Origin: Ihuprevotella massiliensis
GTDB taxonomy: Bacteria > Bacteroidota > Bacteroidia > Bacteroidales > Bacteroidaceae
Direction of reading: 5' to 3'
Assembly (NCBI GenBank): GCA_900095835.1
Contig: LT608321.1
Span: 2,692,861-2,756,860, forward strand
Length of the DNA: 64,000 nucleotides
The notes beneath the pieces were generated by a model that was not told where the DNA came from, searched no databases, and saw only the letters and a program-made list of their open reading frames with translations. Of this stretch, positions 1 to 8,681 are shown one piece after another (the stretch's first letter is position 1; every line of letters starts with the position of its first letter). Made by a program: the position numbers and the translations under genes.

Positions 1-1313
1 GTGCGGTGCTGATCGCGGCTGTCCACTGCCAGGGTGTCTGAGAGTTGCTCTCCTACCACGGCGGCGAGCGAGCGCACAGCATCGATTTGACTCACCAAAG
101 CTCGGCTTGTTTTGCCTTGAGGCACTTTTCCCGCGGGCCAACTTACGATGAATGGAACGGCACTTCCGGCTTCAAAAGCGCTGTACTTCCCACCGCGCCA
201 GTGCCCTGAAGGACGGTGGTCGCCTGCCAACTCCTCTGCTTGGTCTGCATAGCCGTCATCTAAGACAGGACCATTGTCGCTAGTGAGGATAATGAGCGTG
301 TTGTCGGCGATACCCATGCGCTGGAGCGCTGCGGTGATTTGACCTACGGTCCAGTCGAGTTGAAGAATGGCGTCGCCTCTCGAACCCATGGGGCTCTTTC
401 CTGCGAAGCGTGCGTGTGGCCATCGTGGCACATGGACGTCGTTGGTGCAAAGATACATGAAGAAGGGCAGACTTGCTTCACTGCGTCTTGTGTGGTCGCA
501 CTCACCCTTGCGGCAGTGCGAGGCGTTTTGCGCCATGTCTACACGCTCTTCTATCCAGTTGATGGCATAAGCAGCGATGGAGTCGGCGATGTTCTCGTCT
601 TTCCACAGAGCCTTTCCGCCTCCTTTCATATAGCCAATGCGAGAAATGCCATTGACAATGCTCATGTCGTGTCCATGAGAAGGCTGAAGTTGCAGGAGTT
701 CTGGATTTGATTTTCCGGTAGGTTCGCCTTCAAAGTTCTTGCGGTAGCTGACTTCTATGGGCGAGGATGGGTCATAATTTTTGACTTGGTCGTTTTCAAT
801 GAATACACATGGGACGCGATCGGCTGTTGCTGCCATGATGCAACTGTAATCAAAGCCCAAATCAGCAGGAGTTTGGTCGAGACGTCCGTTCCAGTCTTGT
901 TGCGCTGTCTTGCTTCCCAAGCCTAAATGCCATTTTCCTATGGCTGCCGTGGCATATCCTGCGCGTTTGAAGAGGTCGGCAAGGGTGAATTGCTCAGGTT
1001 TGATGATCATTCCTGCATTACCAGCCGCTACGTCAGTGCCAGGTCTGCGAAAGGGATATTCGCCCGTGAGGAAGGCATAGCGAGAAGGGGTGCTGGTGGA
1101 GGCTGAAGCGTGGGCATCGGTGAAGCGAGTGCCGCGGGCTGCGAGCTGGTCTATGTGAGGCGTGTGCACGCGAGTGGCACCATAGCAGGAGAAGTCACCA
1201 TAGCCCACATCGTCGGTCATGATGACAATGACATTGGGTTTGGAGGTTTGTGCTTGAGCTGCTGCAGCGCTGACAAGAGCTGCGATAGAACAAGCGATGC
1301 GAGATGGATTCAT
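1..1313 (-). CDS. S1-family sulfatase (arylsulfatase-like), partial
   Basis: Hydrolyses sulfate esters, probably from host or dietary glycans, after export to the periplasm. Starting from the ATG at 1313, I translated 437 residues before the frame leaves the window, so the C-terminus is missing. The N-terminus is a signal peptide ending near residue 22. Next come the metal-binding segment TDDVGYGD (33-40) and the maturation motif STPSR at 74-78. The catalytic formylglycine would come from Ser74, so this is the Ser type, which in anaerobes is matured by a radical-SAM anSME enzyme. No anSME gene is present here. Later motifs include GKWHLG and TSDNGP, both usual for alkaline-phosphatase-fold sulfatases. 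The substrate cannot be read from the sequence. It is followed on its 5' side by the manC terminator, so it is probably transcribed separately. Confidence 0.93.
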   Translation of the reverse strand, partial: MNPSRIACSIAALVSAAAAQAQTSKPNVIVIMTDDVGYGDFSCYGATRVHTPHIDQLAARGTRFTDAHASASTSTPSRYAFLTGEYPFRRPGTDVAAGNAGMIIKPEQFTLADLFKRAGYATAAIGKWHLGLGSKTAQQDWNGRLDQTPADLGFDYSCIMAATADRVPCVFIENDQVKNYDPSSPIEVSYRKNFEGEPTGKSNPELLQLQPSHGHDMSIVNGISRIGYMKGGGKALWKDENIADSIAAYAINWIEERVDMAQNASHCRKGECDHTRRSEASLPFFMYLCTNDVHVPRWPHARFAGKSPMGSRGDAILQLDWTVGQITAALQRMGIADNTLIILTSDNGPVLDDGYADQAEELAGDHRPSGHWRGGKYSAFEAGSAVPFIVSWPAGKVPQGKTSRALVSQIDAVRSLAAVVGEQLSDTLAVDSRDQHR

Positions 1314-1359
1314 GTGAATAACTTAAGGGAGATTTTACCCATGAAGCGAGGTAGGGTAT

Positions 1360-1403
1360 AAAAAAAACAGGCACTTCTTCTCCAATGACTTGGGAAGAAG
1401 TGC
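1360..1403 (-). terminator. Rho-independent terminator after manC
   Basis: On the minus strand a 10-bp stem (GCACTTCTTC with GAAGAAGTGC) is followed by a run of about eight T. It lies 14 nt past the manC stop and separates manC from the sulfatase. Confidence 0.85.
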
Positions 1404-1416
1404 TGAAATGTTGAGA

Positions 1417-2478
1417 TTAGCTCTTTTGGAAAAGCCCAATGCGCTGTTCTTCACTCATTTTGCAAATGAGCAAAGCTCCTTCTTTTTCGACCACAATATA
1501 GCCTTCTAGTCCCTGAACGATGACTTTTCTGCCAGGGGCAACGTGGATCATGCAGTTGTTGCTCTCAAAGAGTTTGACGCCTTCGCCTACAACTGCATTA
1601 TTGTAGGCATCATGTGGCAATTCATCGTGGAGAGAACTCCAGGAACCTAGGTCGCTCCAACCCAAATCTGCAGGGCGCACGAAGACATCTTCGGCGTGCT
1701 CCATGATAGCATAGTCCACCGAAATGTTTTCGCTCAGAGGAAATTGTTCGGCTATCTTAGTTTTCTCCTCAGGCGTGTCGTAATAAGGGAGCAAACCTTC
1801 GAAGATGCTGGAGATTTTGGGCGCATACACGCGAAAAGCATTGACGATGGTGGTCACACTCCACACGAAAATGCCTGCATTCCAGAAGTAGTTGGGCTGC
1901 GACACGTATTGTTGTGCCACTGCCAACTCAGGTTTCTCCTTAAATCCATCGACAGCGTAGATGTTTCGTTTGCGCGACGAGGAATAAGCTAGGTCGGCTT
2001 TGATGTAACCATAGCCCGTGTAGGGACAATGGGGCTTGATGCCGATGGTGACTATGGCGTCTGTTTCGGCTGCAAACTCGAGACATTCGCCAATACATTG
2101 GGAAAATGAGGCGACGTCTTTGACATTATGGTCGGAAGGTGCGACAACGATGGTAGCACGAGGGTCGCGCTTTTTGATTTTCCACGAAGCATAGCAGATG
2201 CAAGGCGCAGTGCCACGCATGCAGGGCTCGAGAAGCACGTTGTCGGCTGGGACATCGGGCAACTGTTCGCGCACGATGTCGGCATAGTGCTCGGAAGTGA
2301 CCACCCAAATGTTGGAGGCTGGCACGATGCCCTCAAAGCGATCTACAGTGAGCTGGAGCATAGTGCGCCCGCATCCCAAGATGTCGAGAAACTGCTTGGG
2401 ACGCTCTACACTACTCATCGGCCAAAAGCGGCTACCAATGCCGCCTGCCATGATGACAAGATGTTGATGTGAGATCAT
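1417..2478 (-). CDS. manC: Mannose-1-phosphate guanylyltransferase
   Basis: Makes GDP-mannose from mannose-1-phosphate and GTP for surface polysaccharide, glycoprotein or fucose pathways; cytoplasmic. The protein is 353 aa. Its pyrophosphorylase signature is near the N-terminus (MAGGIGSRFWPMS, then RPKQF), and further on are APSDHN, GYGYIK, GFKEKP and WNAGIF, the set expected of the ManC/GMP type. It has the nucleotidyltransferase domain plus a short left-handed beta-helix-like tail, but lacks the C-terminal phosphomannose isomerase domain of the long bifunctional enzymes. This is the usual size in Bacteroidales. DUF1573 lies 59 nt upstream on the same strand and may share its transcript; a strong terminator follows. 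Confidence 0.93.
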   Translation of the reverse strand: MISHQHLVIMAGGIGSRFWPMSSVERPKQFLDILGCGRTMLQLTVDRFEGIVPASNIWVVTSEHYADIVREQLPDVPADNVLLEPCMRGTAPCICYASWKIKKRDPRATIVVAPSDHNVKDVASFSQCIGECLEFAAETDAIVTIGIKPHCPYTGYGYIKADLAYSSSRKRNIYAVDGFKEKPELAVAQQYVSQPNYFWNAGIFVWSVTTIVNAFRVYAPKISSIFEGLLPYYDTPEEKTKIAEQFPLSENISVDYAIMEHAEDVFVRPADLGWSDLGSWSSLHDELPHDAYNNAVVGEGVKLFESNNCMIHVAPGRKVIVQGLEGYIVVEKEGALLICKMSEEQRIGLFQKS

Positions 2479-2537
2479 AGTGTGGGGGACCTAAAGGTGG
2501 AAAATCCGAGAGAGCTAAGGGTTTCGTTGAGCGTTTA

Positions 2538-2933
2538 TTAGTTGCTAGGCTTAGCAGCTTCCATGTTGCCCATGATGTAGAGGCGCACCAATTCGTTGCT
2601 TGCGTTAGAACGGATGGTAATTAGCTTCTTGAACTCGCCAGCATACTTGCCTTTTCCGTTGTAGACCACTTTGATTTCTCCGCTTTTACCGGGAGCGATA
2701 GGCGCTTGAGTGTAGGTGGGAACGGTGCAACCGCAAGAGGCAACAGCTTGTTCGATGACGAGAGGTTTGTCACCTGTGTTCTTAAATTTGAAAACATAGG
2801 TTTGTTCCTTGTTTTCATTGAACTTACCAAAGTTATGTTCTGTAGTCTTGAAGGTGATGACAGCTTGTGCAGCTACGGTGGTAACGCCTAAAACAAGGCC
2901 GCACACAAGCGTAGAAAAGAGTCTTTTAATCAT
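2538..2933 (-). CDS. DUF1573 domain-containing secreted protein
   Basis: A 131-aa protein with a cleavable signal peptide (cleavage near residues 22-24, after AAQA) followed by one DUF1573 domain. That domain is an Ig-like beta-sandwich common in Bacteroidetes. Visible family features are HNFGKF, FKFKNTGDKPL, the conserved ASCGCTVP cysteine pair and the PIAPGKSGEI strand. The function is not known; periplasmic or surface location is inferred from the signal peptide. A -7 promoter element lies 34 nt upstream of the start, so this gene probably heads the DUF1573-manC transcript. Confidence 0.9.
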   Translation of the reverse strand: MIKRLFSTLVCGLVLGVTTVAAQAVITFKTTEHNFGKFNENKEQTYVFKFKNTGDKPLVIEQAVASCGCTVPTYTQAPIAPGKSGEIKVVYNGKGKYAGEFKKLITIRSNASNELVRLYIMGNMEAAKPSN

Positions 2934-2966
2934 GATGTTCCGATTTTATTCAATGAAATATGAGTG

Positions 2967-2974
2967 CAAATATA
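2967..2974 (-). promoter_or_regulatory. Bacteroidetes -7 element for the DUF1573 gene
   Basis: The minus strand reads TATATTTGCAC, matching the TAnnTTTG element of the Bacteroidetes primary sigma factor, 34 nt before the ATG at 2933. I see no clear TTTG at -33. Confidence 0.65.
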
Positions 2975-3058
2975 ACACTTATCCGTGGGATATGGTAAGA
3001 AAATGCGCGGAATAGTAATCTTTAATAGTGATTTCTTCTAGTTTTGTCGTTAAAGATG

Positions 3059-3066
3059 TACTTTTG
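3059..3066 (+). promoter_or_regulatory. Bacteroidetes -7 element at ruvC
   Basis: TACTTTTG matches TAnnTTTG and ends only 4 nt before the ruvC ATG at 3071. If used, the mRNA would be nearly leaderless from that ATG. Confidence 0.5.
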
Positions 3067-3070
3067 CTCT

Positions 3071-3694
3071 ATGAATAAGGCAACTCTCACGCAGCACGAT
3101 AGAATTATCTTGGGCATTGACCCCGGTACCAACGTATTGGGCTACGGAATTATGGTTGTGACGGGCAAGGAAACTCAAATGCTCGCCATGGGTGTCATAG
3201 ATTTGCGCAAGGTCTCCGACGTGTATCTGAAGCTCGGTCGCATTTATGAGCGTGTGATGGGCGTGATTGATGCCTTCCATCCCGATGAGTTAGCCATCGA
3301 AGCGCCTTTCTTCGGCAAGAATGTGCAGTCGATGCTCAAACTCGGGCGCGCACAAGGGGTGGTGATTGCCGCTGCGATAGCCCGACAAATCCCAATTCAC
3401 GAATATGCTCCTATGCAGATTAAGCAGGCGATAGCGGGCAATGGTGCTGCCTCTAAGGAGCAGGTGGCGAGTATCATGCAGCGCACCTTCAAAATCTCCG
3501 ATGAGCGTATGTTGCCTTACCTGGATGCCACCGATGCACTCGCTGCGGCTTACTGTCACTTCATTAATACCTGCACGCACGGTGTGAAGGGCAAGATCCC
3601 CTTGCTGACAAAAGCTAAGAAAACTCCTACTTCCGGCAAGTCTGCTTCGTGGGACGATTTCGTTAAACAAAATGGGCATCGCATCCGCTCCTGA
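3071..3694 (+). CDS. ruvC: Crossover junction endodeoxyribonuclease RuvC
   Basis: Holliday-junction resolvase that nicks symmetrically at junctions delivered by RuvAB. From ATG 3071 the protein is 207 aa, slightly longer than the usual ~180-190 because of a basic C-terminal tail. RNase-H-fold acidic residues are visible: Asp in GIDPGTN (residues 16-22), Glu in LAIEAPFFG, and the paired Asp in [12 protein letters not shown]. In-frame TTG 3044 and ATG 3056 lie upstream. I prefer 3071 because a promoter element overlaps the upstream part and the family alignment starts near residue 10. It is divergent from the DUF1573 gene and shares its short upstream region. Confidence 0.95.
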   Translation: MNKATLTQHDRIILGIDPGTNVLGYGIMVVTGKETQMLAMGVIDLRKVSDVYLKLGRIYERVMGVIDAFHPDELAIEAPFFGKNVQSMLKLGRAQGVVIAAAIARQIPIHEYAPMQIKQAIAGNGAASKEQVASIMQRTFKISDERMLPYLDATDALAAAYCHFINTCTHGVKGKIPLLTKAKKTPTSGKSASWDDFVKQNGHRIRS

Positions 3695-3990
3695 ATTTGT
3701 GAGTAAGCTATCCTAGGTGTGAGAGTGCCACTTCCTTGATTCGTCGGCGCTCCGTCCTTGGTTATAGCGCTTCATCCGAGGTTTGAAAGCATTGCAACCT
3801 TGATGGGGCATTACACCTGCCTATTGGGGATGGCATTCTTACAAGACATCTGCTACAAAGTTCGGAGAATAGCCCTTGTTTCTAGGAAGGGTAGGGGTGA
3901 TAGCTCCGACTACTCTCCCTAATCGTGGCAGGAGATGAGCCTACTCTCGCAATATGCTCATTCAATTCTAGCTCATAATTTCTTTTGATC

Positions 3991-4548
3991 ATGAAGAAAC
4001 TACTCTTACTCTTGTTAGTGTTGCTGACACTCCCCGCATTTGCGAGGAGAGATTCTGTGTTTGAGCTAGAGTTGGAGTGCGCACAACGTACGCTCCGAAG
4101 CGGTCGTGCCACTTATGTGTCCGTACAGTTTGCCTTGTTTCAAGAAGCGGCGTTGCTCTATCTCCAAGAGAAGCAGCAAGTCAGTCGAGATACCGCCCGA
4201 ATCAACCGACGTTGGCTCGACTTGCAAGCCTTTAGCATGACAGACTTTCTGAGTCTTTACTATGTAAGTTTTGTGAATGACACCCTTTCGAGCGAGGATC
4301 ATGAGATTTTGCGCTTGATTTTCCGAGACATCTCTTTGAGTACGCCTTGTTTCTATGATAGCAATGAGCGAGTTACGCTGAAGTTTGTTTTTCCCGATGA
4401 GAACCAAGTGACCCCTTTCTCCTTAGACACTGACTGGCAAAAGGCTTATGAGAAGGTGCAAAGCGAGTTGAAGGACAGTAAATACAAAAAATTGCTCCAA
4501 CAATACGAATCTGTGCGCCAAGAACTCAATTGTTCCACAGAGGATTGA
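3991..4548 (+). CDS. Secreted protein of unknown function
   Basis: A 185-aa protein I do not recognise. It starts with a strong signal peptide (MKK, ten-odd leucine/valine residues, then LPAFA, cleavage near residue 18). The mature part is hydrophilic and mixed alpha/beta, with only two visible cysteines before the C-terminal NCSTED, and ends in a charged helical segment of about 40 residues. No lipobox and no further membrane segment. The start at ATG 3991 is chosen over the in-frame TTG 3985. It sits alone, with about 300 nt upstream lacking a clear promoter match. Codon use is like its neighbours, so I take it as real. Periplasmic location is inferred. Confidence 0.75.
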   Translation: MKKLLLLLLVLLTLPAFARRDSVFELELECAQRTLRSGRATYVSVQFALFQEAALLYLQEKQQVSRDTARINRRWLDLQAFSMTDFLSLYYVSFVNDTLSSEDHEILRLIFRDISLSTPCFYDSNERVTLKFVFPDENQVTPFSLDTDWQKAYEKVQSELKDSKYKKLLQQYESVRQELNCSTED

Positions 4549-4854
4549 CCGAGGAGTGTAACAGTCGCTACGCAAGATTAGGAGAGAGACTCAGTTGGTC
4601 GTTTGTGGAGTCTCCATTTTCTTGTGGGCTTCTTTGCTGTTCTCATATTAAATATGCGGTTGGTTTCTCGTGAATTTCCCCCTATTTTTCTTGAAAAATT
4701 TGTGTTTTTCGGAGTTTTGTAGGGGATACTTTGCGCCTATGTTGTGTTTTTCTACTTAGTTCATAAGACTTATTTGGGTAGAGTAGGGTTATTCCTGCGC
4801 AACCGTCCTATATTTTTCTCGAAATCTTGAATTTATAATTCGAGTTCTATCTAT

Positions 4855-4892
4855 AACGCTGCATTGTCTTGCTGACGGATGCAGCGTTTTTC
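4855..4892 (+). terminator. Rho-independent terminator
   Basis: A 10-bp stem (AACGCTGCAT with ATGCAGCGTT) is followed by TTTTTC. It is too far (307 nt) from the preceding gene to be an ordinary close terminator, so it may end a long 3' UTR or a small RNA. Confidence 0.75.
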
Positions 4893-5040
4893 GTGCGATA
4901 TCTGTTGAAAAAGACGATGAAGTTGTTACTTTCTTACCGATGGTTTGTTCGATTCTTCTGTGAGGGTGAAGGCGTGATATACTGGTCTCTTGCTATTTCT
5001 AGGTAGCAAATTGGAGATTACTTCGCGAAATATACAAGAA

Positions 5041-5073
5041 TTCTGCACATTTCTCTTGGAGTTGTGCAGAAGA
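5041..5073 (+). other. Hairpin in the porin 5' leader
   Basis: TTCTGCACA pairs with TTGTGCAGAA around a 13-14-nt loop, about 45 nt before the start codon. There is no T tract, so it is more likely an mRNA leader structure than a terminator. Confidence 0.45.
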
Positions 5074-5117
5074 AGGCTTTCCTTTGTCGGAAAAATCAAC
5101 CAATCGAACGGAAGTAT

Positions 5118-6635
5118 ATGAAAAAAATCGTGATGTCTGTAGCCCTTTTGGGTGCAGCTTTGACCGCTACTGCGGGAGGATATCTCACAAACACCAATCA
5201 AAGTGTAGCTTTCTTGCGCAACCCAGCACAGGACGCAGCGATTAACCTCAATGGTGTTTACTCCAATCCTGCTGGTGTGTCCTTTTTGAAACAAGGATTC
5301 CACGTAGGGGTCAACTGGCAATCTGCCTTCCAAACTCGCGAAGTTACGTCACAATTTGCGCCCTTTGTCTTTGGTGCTAACAACACAAGCGACACAAAGC
5401 TCTTCAAAGCCACAGCTTCTGCCCCCATCATCCCATCCCTGCAAGCTGCTTGGGTGAAGGACCGCTGGGCATTTCAATTTAATTTTGCCCTCGTTGGCGG
5501 TGGTGGTAAAGCAGAGTTCGAGCAAGGCATGGGTTCTTTCGAGAGTCAAGTTGCACTTCTCGGACTGGTGGGTCAGCGCATGGCAGCTGTGATGCCTGCT
5601 CTCGGCTTCAACAAGTATAAAGTTGACGCTTACATGCACGGAAAGCAGTATTATTTCGGTACTACTCTCGGAACGAGCTATCGCATCAACGACAATTTCT
5701 CTGTATATGGCGGAGTTCGTGGCGTGTATGCCACAGCACATTACTACGGATATCTGAAGAACATCCAAATCAATCCAGGAAGTGGCAATAACTTTGTGTC
5801 TGCTCCTGCTTTCTTTGCACAGACTGCTAAGGCACTTCAGCCTGCTGTAGCCGTAAATCCTACTTTAGCACCCCGTCTTCGTCAGTTGAGCGTACTCGCT
5901 GCTGCAACACAAGACGTGACTCTTAATACAGACCAGAGCGGTTTTGGCTTTGCCCCCATCGTTGGTGCGCATTTCCACAGCCAATACTTTGATGCTTCTG
6001 CTAAATATGAGTTCCGTACACGCGTTGCCTTCAAGAACGAATCGGCAAATAGTCAAAGTGCTGAGAACCTTACTGCTCTTGCTGCTTATCGCGATGGCGC
6101 TCAAGTGCGTAGCGACATTCCTGCATTGCTCACCGTTGGTGCACAAGTTCGCCCAGTAGAAGGCCTTCGTCTCAACTTGGGCTACCACCAATATTTCGAC
6201 AAGCAGGCGAAGTCTGGCGTGAAAGGCGCATATCGCAACGAACTTCTCAAGGGGGGCACCAAAGAATATCTCTTTGGCGCAGAATATGATTTGACAAAGA
6301 AGTGGGAAATTAGCGCAGGTGTTCAGCGTACGGTCTATCCTAACAGCGATGAATACATGAATGACCTCACGTTTACTACCAATTCCACCAGCCTCGGCTT
6401 GGGCGTTGGCTACCAAGTGAACGAGAAGGTTAAGGTGAACGCTGGATATTTCAAGACTTTCTACGACACCTACAACAAGGTTTCTCAAAACTACAACAAC
6501 GTTGCTAACATCATTGGGTTGGCAGAAGGCGCAGATCGTGCCCTTCAGTTGGTAGAATCTGGTGCGGTCAAAGGTTCTGATACGTTCACTCGTACCAACC
6601 AAGTCTTTGGTCTTGGCGTAGAACTCACTTTCTAA
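5118..6635 (+). CDS. OmpP1/FadL/TodX-family outer membrane transporter
   Basis: A 505-aa outer-membrane beta-barrel of the FadL type, which passes hydrophobic compounds such as fatty acids. The signal peptide (MKKIVMSVALLGAALTATAG) is followed by the N-terminal hatch-like segment GGYLTNTNQSVAFLRNPA and the family pattern NLNGVYSNPAGVSFL. Alternating aromatic strands run to the C-terminus, which ends FGLGVELTF with a terminal Phe as expected for BAM substrates. Start ATG 5118 is preferred over the in-frame GTG at 5064, which would add 18 charged residues before the signal peptide. The gene stands alone and ends before a hairpin at 6756. The natural ligand is not deducible. Confidence 0.93.
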   Translation: MKKIVMSVALLGAALTATAGGYLTNTNQSVAFLRNPAQDAAINLNGVYSNPAGVSFLKQGFHVGVNWQSAFQTREVTSQFAPFVFGANNTSDTKLFKATASAPIIPSLQAAWVKDRWAFQFNFALVGGGGKAEFEQGMGSFESQVALLGLVGQRMAAVMPALGFNKYKVDAYMHGKQYYFGTTLGTSYRINDNFSVYGGVRGVYATAHYYGYLKNIQINPGSGNNFVSAPAFFAQTAKALQPAVAVNPTLAPRLRQLSVLAAATQDVTLNTDQSGFGFAPIVGAHFHSQYFDASAKYEFRTRVAFKNESANSQSAENLTALAAYRDGAQVRSDIPALLTVGAQVRPVEGLRLNLGYHQYFDKQAKSGVKGAYRNELLKGGTKEYLFGAEYDLTKKWEISAGVQRTVYPNSDEYMNDLTFTTNSTSLGLGVGYQVNEKVKVNAGYFKTFYDTYNKVSQNYNNVANIIGLAEGADRALQLVESGAVKGSDTFTRTNQVFGLGVELTF

Positions 6636-6755
6636 AGCACAATATTCATGCCCCAAAAGGGAGAGGGACTCACGGAGTTATCCGATGGTTGAGTACTCTT
6701 CTCACCATAGGGCACGAGTTTATTCGACATAGTTAATAGGTTTTCTATATCTCCT

Positions 6756-6787
6756 TACCCTCGTGCGTCGTGAGACGAGCGAGGGTA
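6756..6787 (+). terminator. Probable terminator after the porin gene
   Basis: TACCCTCG pairs with CGAGGGTA, followed by TATTTGTTTG. It is 120 nt past the porin stop; the U-tract is imperfect. Confidence 0.55.
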
Positions 6788-7019
6788 TATTTGTTTGTTC
6801 ACAGCAAGCTGGCGGAGATAAAGCGCAAACACAGCCCACATCGTGCTCCAACACTCCTATTATATATAGGAGAATGTCGAATAGTATATAGGAAGATGCA
6901 GATTTGTGTATAGGAATCTGTTGAGAATCTATCAGAATATGTCGCACAGTTGGGGCTGCATTCCCGAGTGGTCTAACATTCTGTCGCGAAGAATCCGCCA
7001 ATTTCTCAAAAACTTTTCG

Positions 7020-7027
7020 TATATTTG
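7020..7027 (+). promoter_or_regulatory. -7 promoter element for ffh
   Basis: TATATTTGCAC matches TAnnTTTG, 62 nt before the ffh start. No good -33 TTTG at the right spacing. Confidence 0.6.
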
Positions 7028-7089
7028 CACGATGAATCCTATGCGACAACGCATTATCTATAGATACATCTCCATAAGACTCCACATAC

Positions 7090-8436
7090 ATGTTTGATAA
7101 TCTCAGCGAAAGACTTGAACGCTCCTTCAAAATACTCAAAGGTGAGGGCAAAATCACCGAAATCAACGTAGCCGAAACCCTCAAGGATGTGCGCCGCGCT
7201 CTCCTTGATGCCGACGTAAACTACAAGGTGGCTAAGACATTCACCGACACGGTGAAGCAAAAAGCCCTTGGACAAAACGTGCTCACGGCTGTGAAGCCTT
7301 CGCAACTTATGGTGAAAATTGTACACGATGAGTTGGCTACATTGATGGGTGGCGAAAGTACCGACCTCAAGTTGGAGCATCGTCCCAGTGTCATCCTTAT
7401 GGCAGGTTTGAATGGTGCAGGTAAAACCACACTTTCTGGTAAACTCGCCCTTTTCTTGAAGACAAAGAAGAACCGCCGTCCGTTGTTGGCAGCCTGCGAC
7501 ACCTACCGTCCTGCTGCAATCGAGCAGTTGCGCGTGTTGGCAGAGCAGATTGATGTGCCTATTTATCTGAACTTGGAGGAAAAAGATCCCGTAAAAATTG
7601 CGCTTGCTGCCATCCAAGAGGCGAAAGCTAAGAGCTATGACACGGTTATCGTGGACACCGCTGGTCGTTTGGCGATAGATGAAGCACTGATGAACGAGAT
7701 TGCAGCGGTTAAAGAAGCTACAAACCCTGACGAAACCTTGTTTGTGGTCGATGCCATGACCGGACAAGACGCCGTGAACACCGCCAAGGAGTTCAACAGC
7801 CGTTTGGACTTTGATGGCGTGGTGCTCACCAAGCTCGATGGTGACACTCGCGGTGGTGCTGCACTTTCTATCCGTTCTGTAGTGAATAAGCCCATCAAGT
7901 TCGTCGGTACTGGCGAGAAGATGGAAGCTCTCGACGTATTCCACCCCTCACGTATGGCGGACCGCATCCTCGGCATGGGCGACATCGTTTCCTTGGTAGA
8001 GCGTGCGCAAGAGCAATACGACGAAGAAGAGGCTCGTAAACTTCAGAGAAAAATCCAGAAGAACCAGTTTGACTTCAACGACTTCCTCGCACAGTTGCAG
8101 CAAATCAAGAAGATGGGCAACATCAAAGACTTGGCTGCGATGATTCCAGGTGTGGGCAAGGCAATCAAAGATGTCGAAGTGGACGACCGCGCCATTCTCG
8201 GAGTGGAGGCGATTATCTTGTCGATGACCCCCTACGAACGCCAACATCCCGAAGTGCTCAATGGCAGTCGTAAAGAGCGCATTGCCAAGGGATCAGGTAA
8301 AACTGTGCAAGATGTCAACCGTCTTATTAAGCAGTTTGACCAAACTCGCAAGATGATGAAGATGGTGAGCGGAGGAGGTATGCGCCAAATGATGAGCCGT
8401 ATGCCCAAAGGTTTGCCAGGTATGCCCAAATTCTAA
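7090..8436 (+). CDS. ffh: Signal recognition particle protein Ffh
   Basis: SRP54-type GTPase that binds signal sequences of nascent membrane proteins and docks to FtsY. It is 448 aa, the normal length. The N domain spans residues 1-90; the G domain carries GLNGAGKTT (G1, near residue 108), DTYRPAA, DTAGR, TKLDGD and the closing GTGEK segment. The methionine-rich M domain follows, ending GMRQMMSRMPKGLPGMPKF. No motif is missing. folD follows by 245 nt with a terminator between them. I did not find an SRP RNA next to it. Confidence 0.98.
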   Translation: MFDNLSERLERSFKILKGEGKITEINVAETLKDVRRALLDADVNYKVAKTFTDTVKQKALGQNVLTAVKPSQLMVKIVHDELATLMGGESTDLKLEHRPSVILMAGLNGAGKTTLSGKLALFLKTKKNRRPLLAACDTYRPAAIEQLRVLAEQIDVPIYLNLEEKDPVKIALAAIQEAKAKSYDTVIVDTAGRLAIDEALMNEIAAVKEATNPDETLFVVDAMTGQDAVNTAKEFNSRLDFDGVVLTKLDGDTRGGAALSIRSVVNKPIKFVGTGEKMEALDVFHPSRMADRILGMGDIVSLVERAQEQYDEEEARKLQRKIQKNQFDFNDFLAQLQQIKKMGNIKDLAAMIPGVGKAIKDVEVDDRAILGVEAIILSMTPYERQHPEVLNGSRKERIAKGSGKTVQDVNRLIKQFDQTRKMMKMVSGGGMRQMMSRMPKGLPGMPKF

Positions 8437-8447
8437 TTGATATTCAA

Positions 8448-8500
8448 AGGACTAGTCCGAGTTGCACCATAGCAAGTGTCGCTGGGACTAGTCCTTTCTC
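8448..8500 (+). terminator. Terminator after ffh
   Basis: AGGACTAGTCC is repeated as GGACTAGTCCT 26 nt later. Each arm is itself palindromic and the pair can form an 11-bp stem followed by TTCTCGTT, starting 12 nt after the ffh stop. Confidence 0.65.
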
Positions 8501-8552
8501 GTTACTTTCTATCTCGACTATCTAAGGTTTTGTGGAGCACTCTTCGACTTTT

Positions 8553-8625
8553 CCAAAAAAAATCTCCCACGTTTTTTGAGAGATCTCCGATGTTTGTCTT
8601 ATGCCCTCCGAGAGATGCGACGAAA
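8553..8625. repeat. ~21-bp-period repeat array, copy 1 (degenerate)
   Basis: Two to three diverged units of the form AAATCTCCCACGTTTTTTGAG and AGATCTCCGATGTTTGTC, related to the better array at 16819-16921. Located between ffh and folD. Confidence 0.5.
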
Positions 8626-8681
8626 TCTTCTGATTATTCAACCTGTTATCGGTTTAGTTTCATCCTAAAACCTAGTTCTTT

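Larger units (their letters stand above)
4549..5117. other. Long intergenic region before the porin
   Basis: 569 nt without a credible gene. It contains AT-rich stretches with TTTTTC runs around 4680-4725, a terminator-like hairpin at 4855-4892 about 300 nt after the nearest upstream stop, and a second hairpin in the porin leader at 5041-5073. Either end could belong to a small RNA; see findings. Confidence 0.6.

Noticed and set aside
6636-7019. SRP RNA or other structured RNA near ffh
   Set aside because: No conserved SRP Alu or helix 8 motif (GGAA tetraloop with flanking asymmetric loop) recognised.
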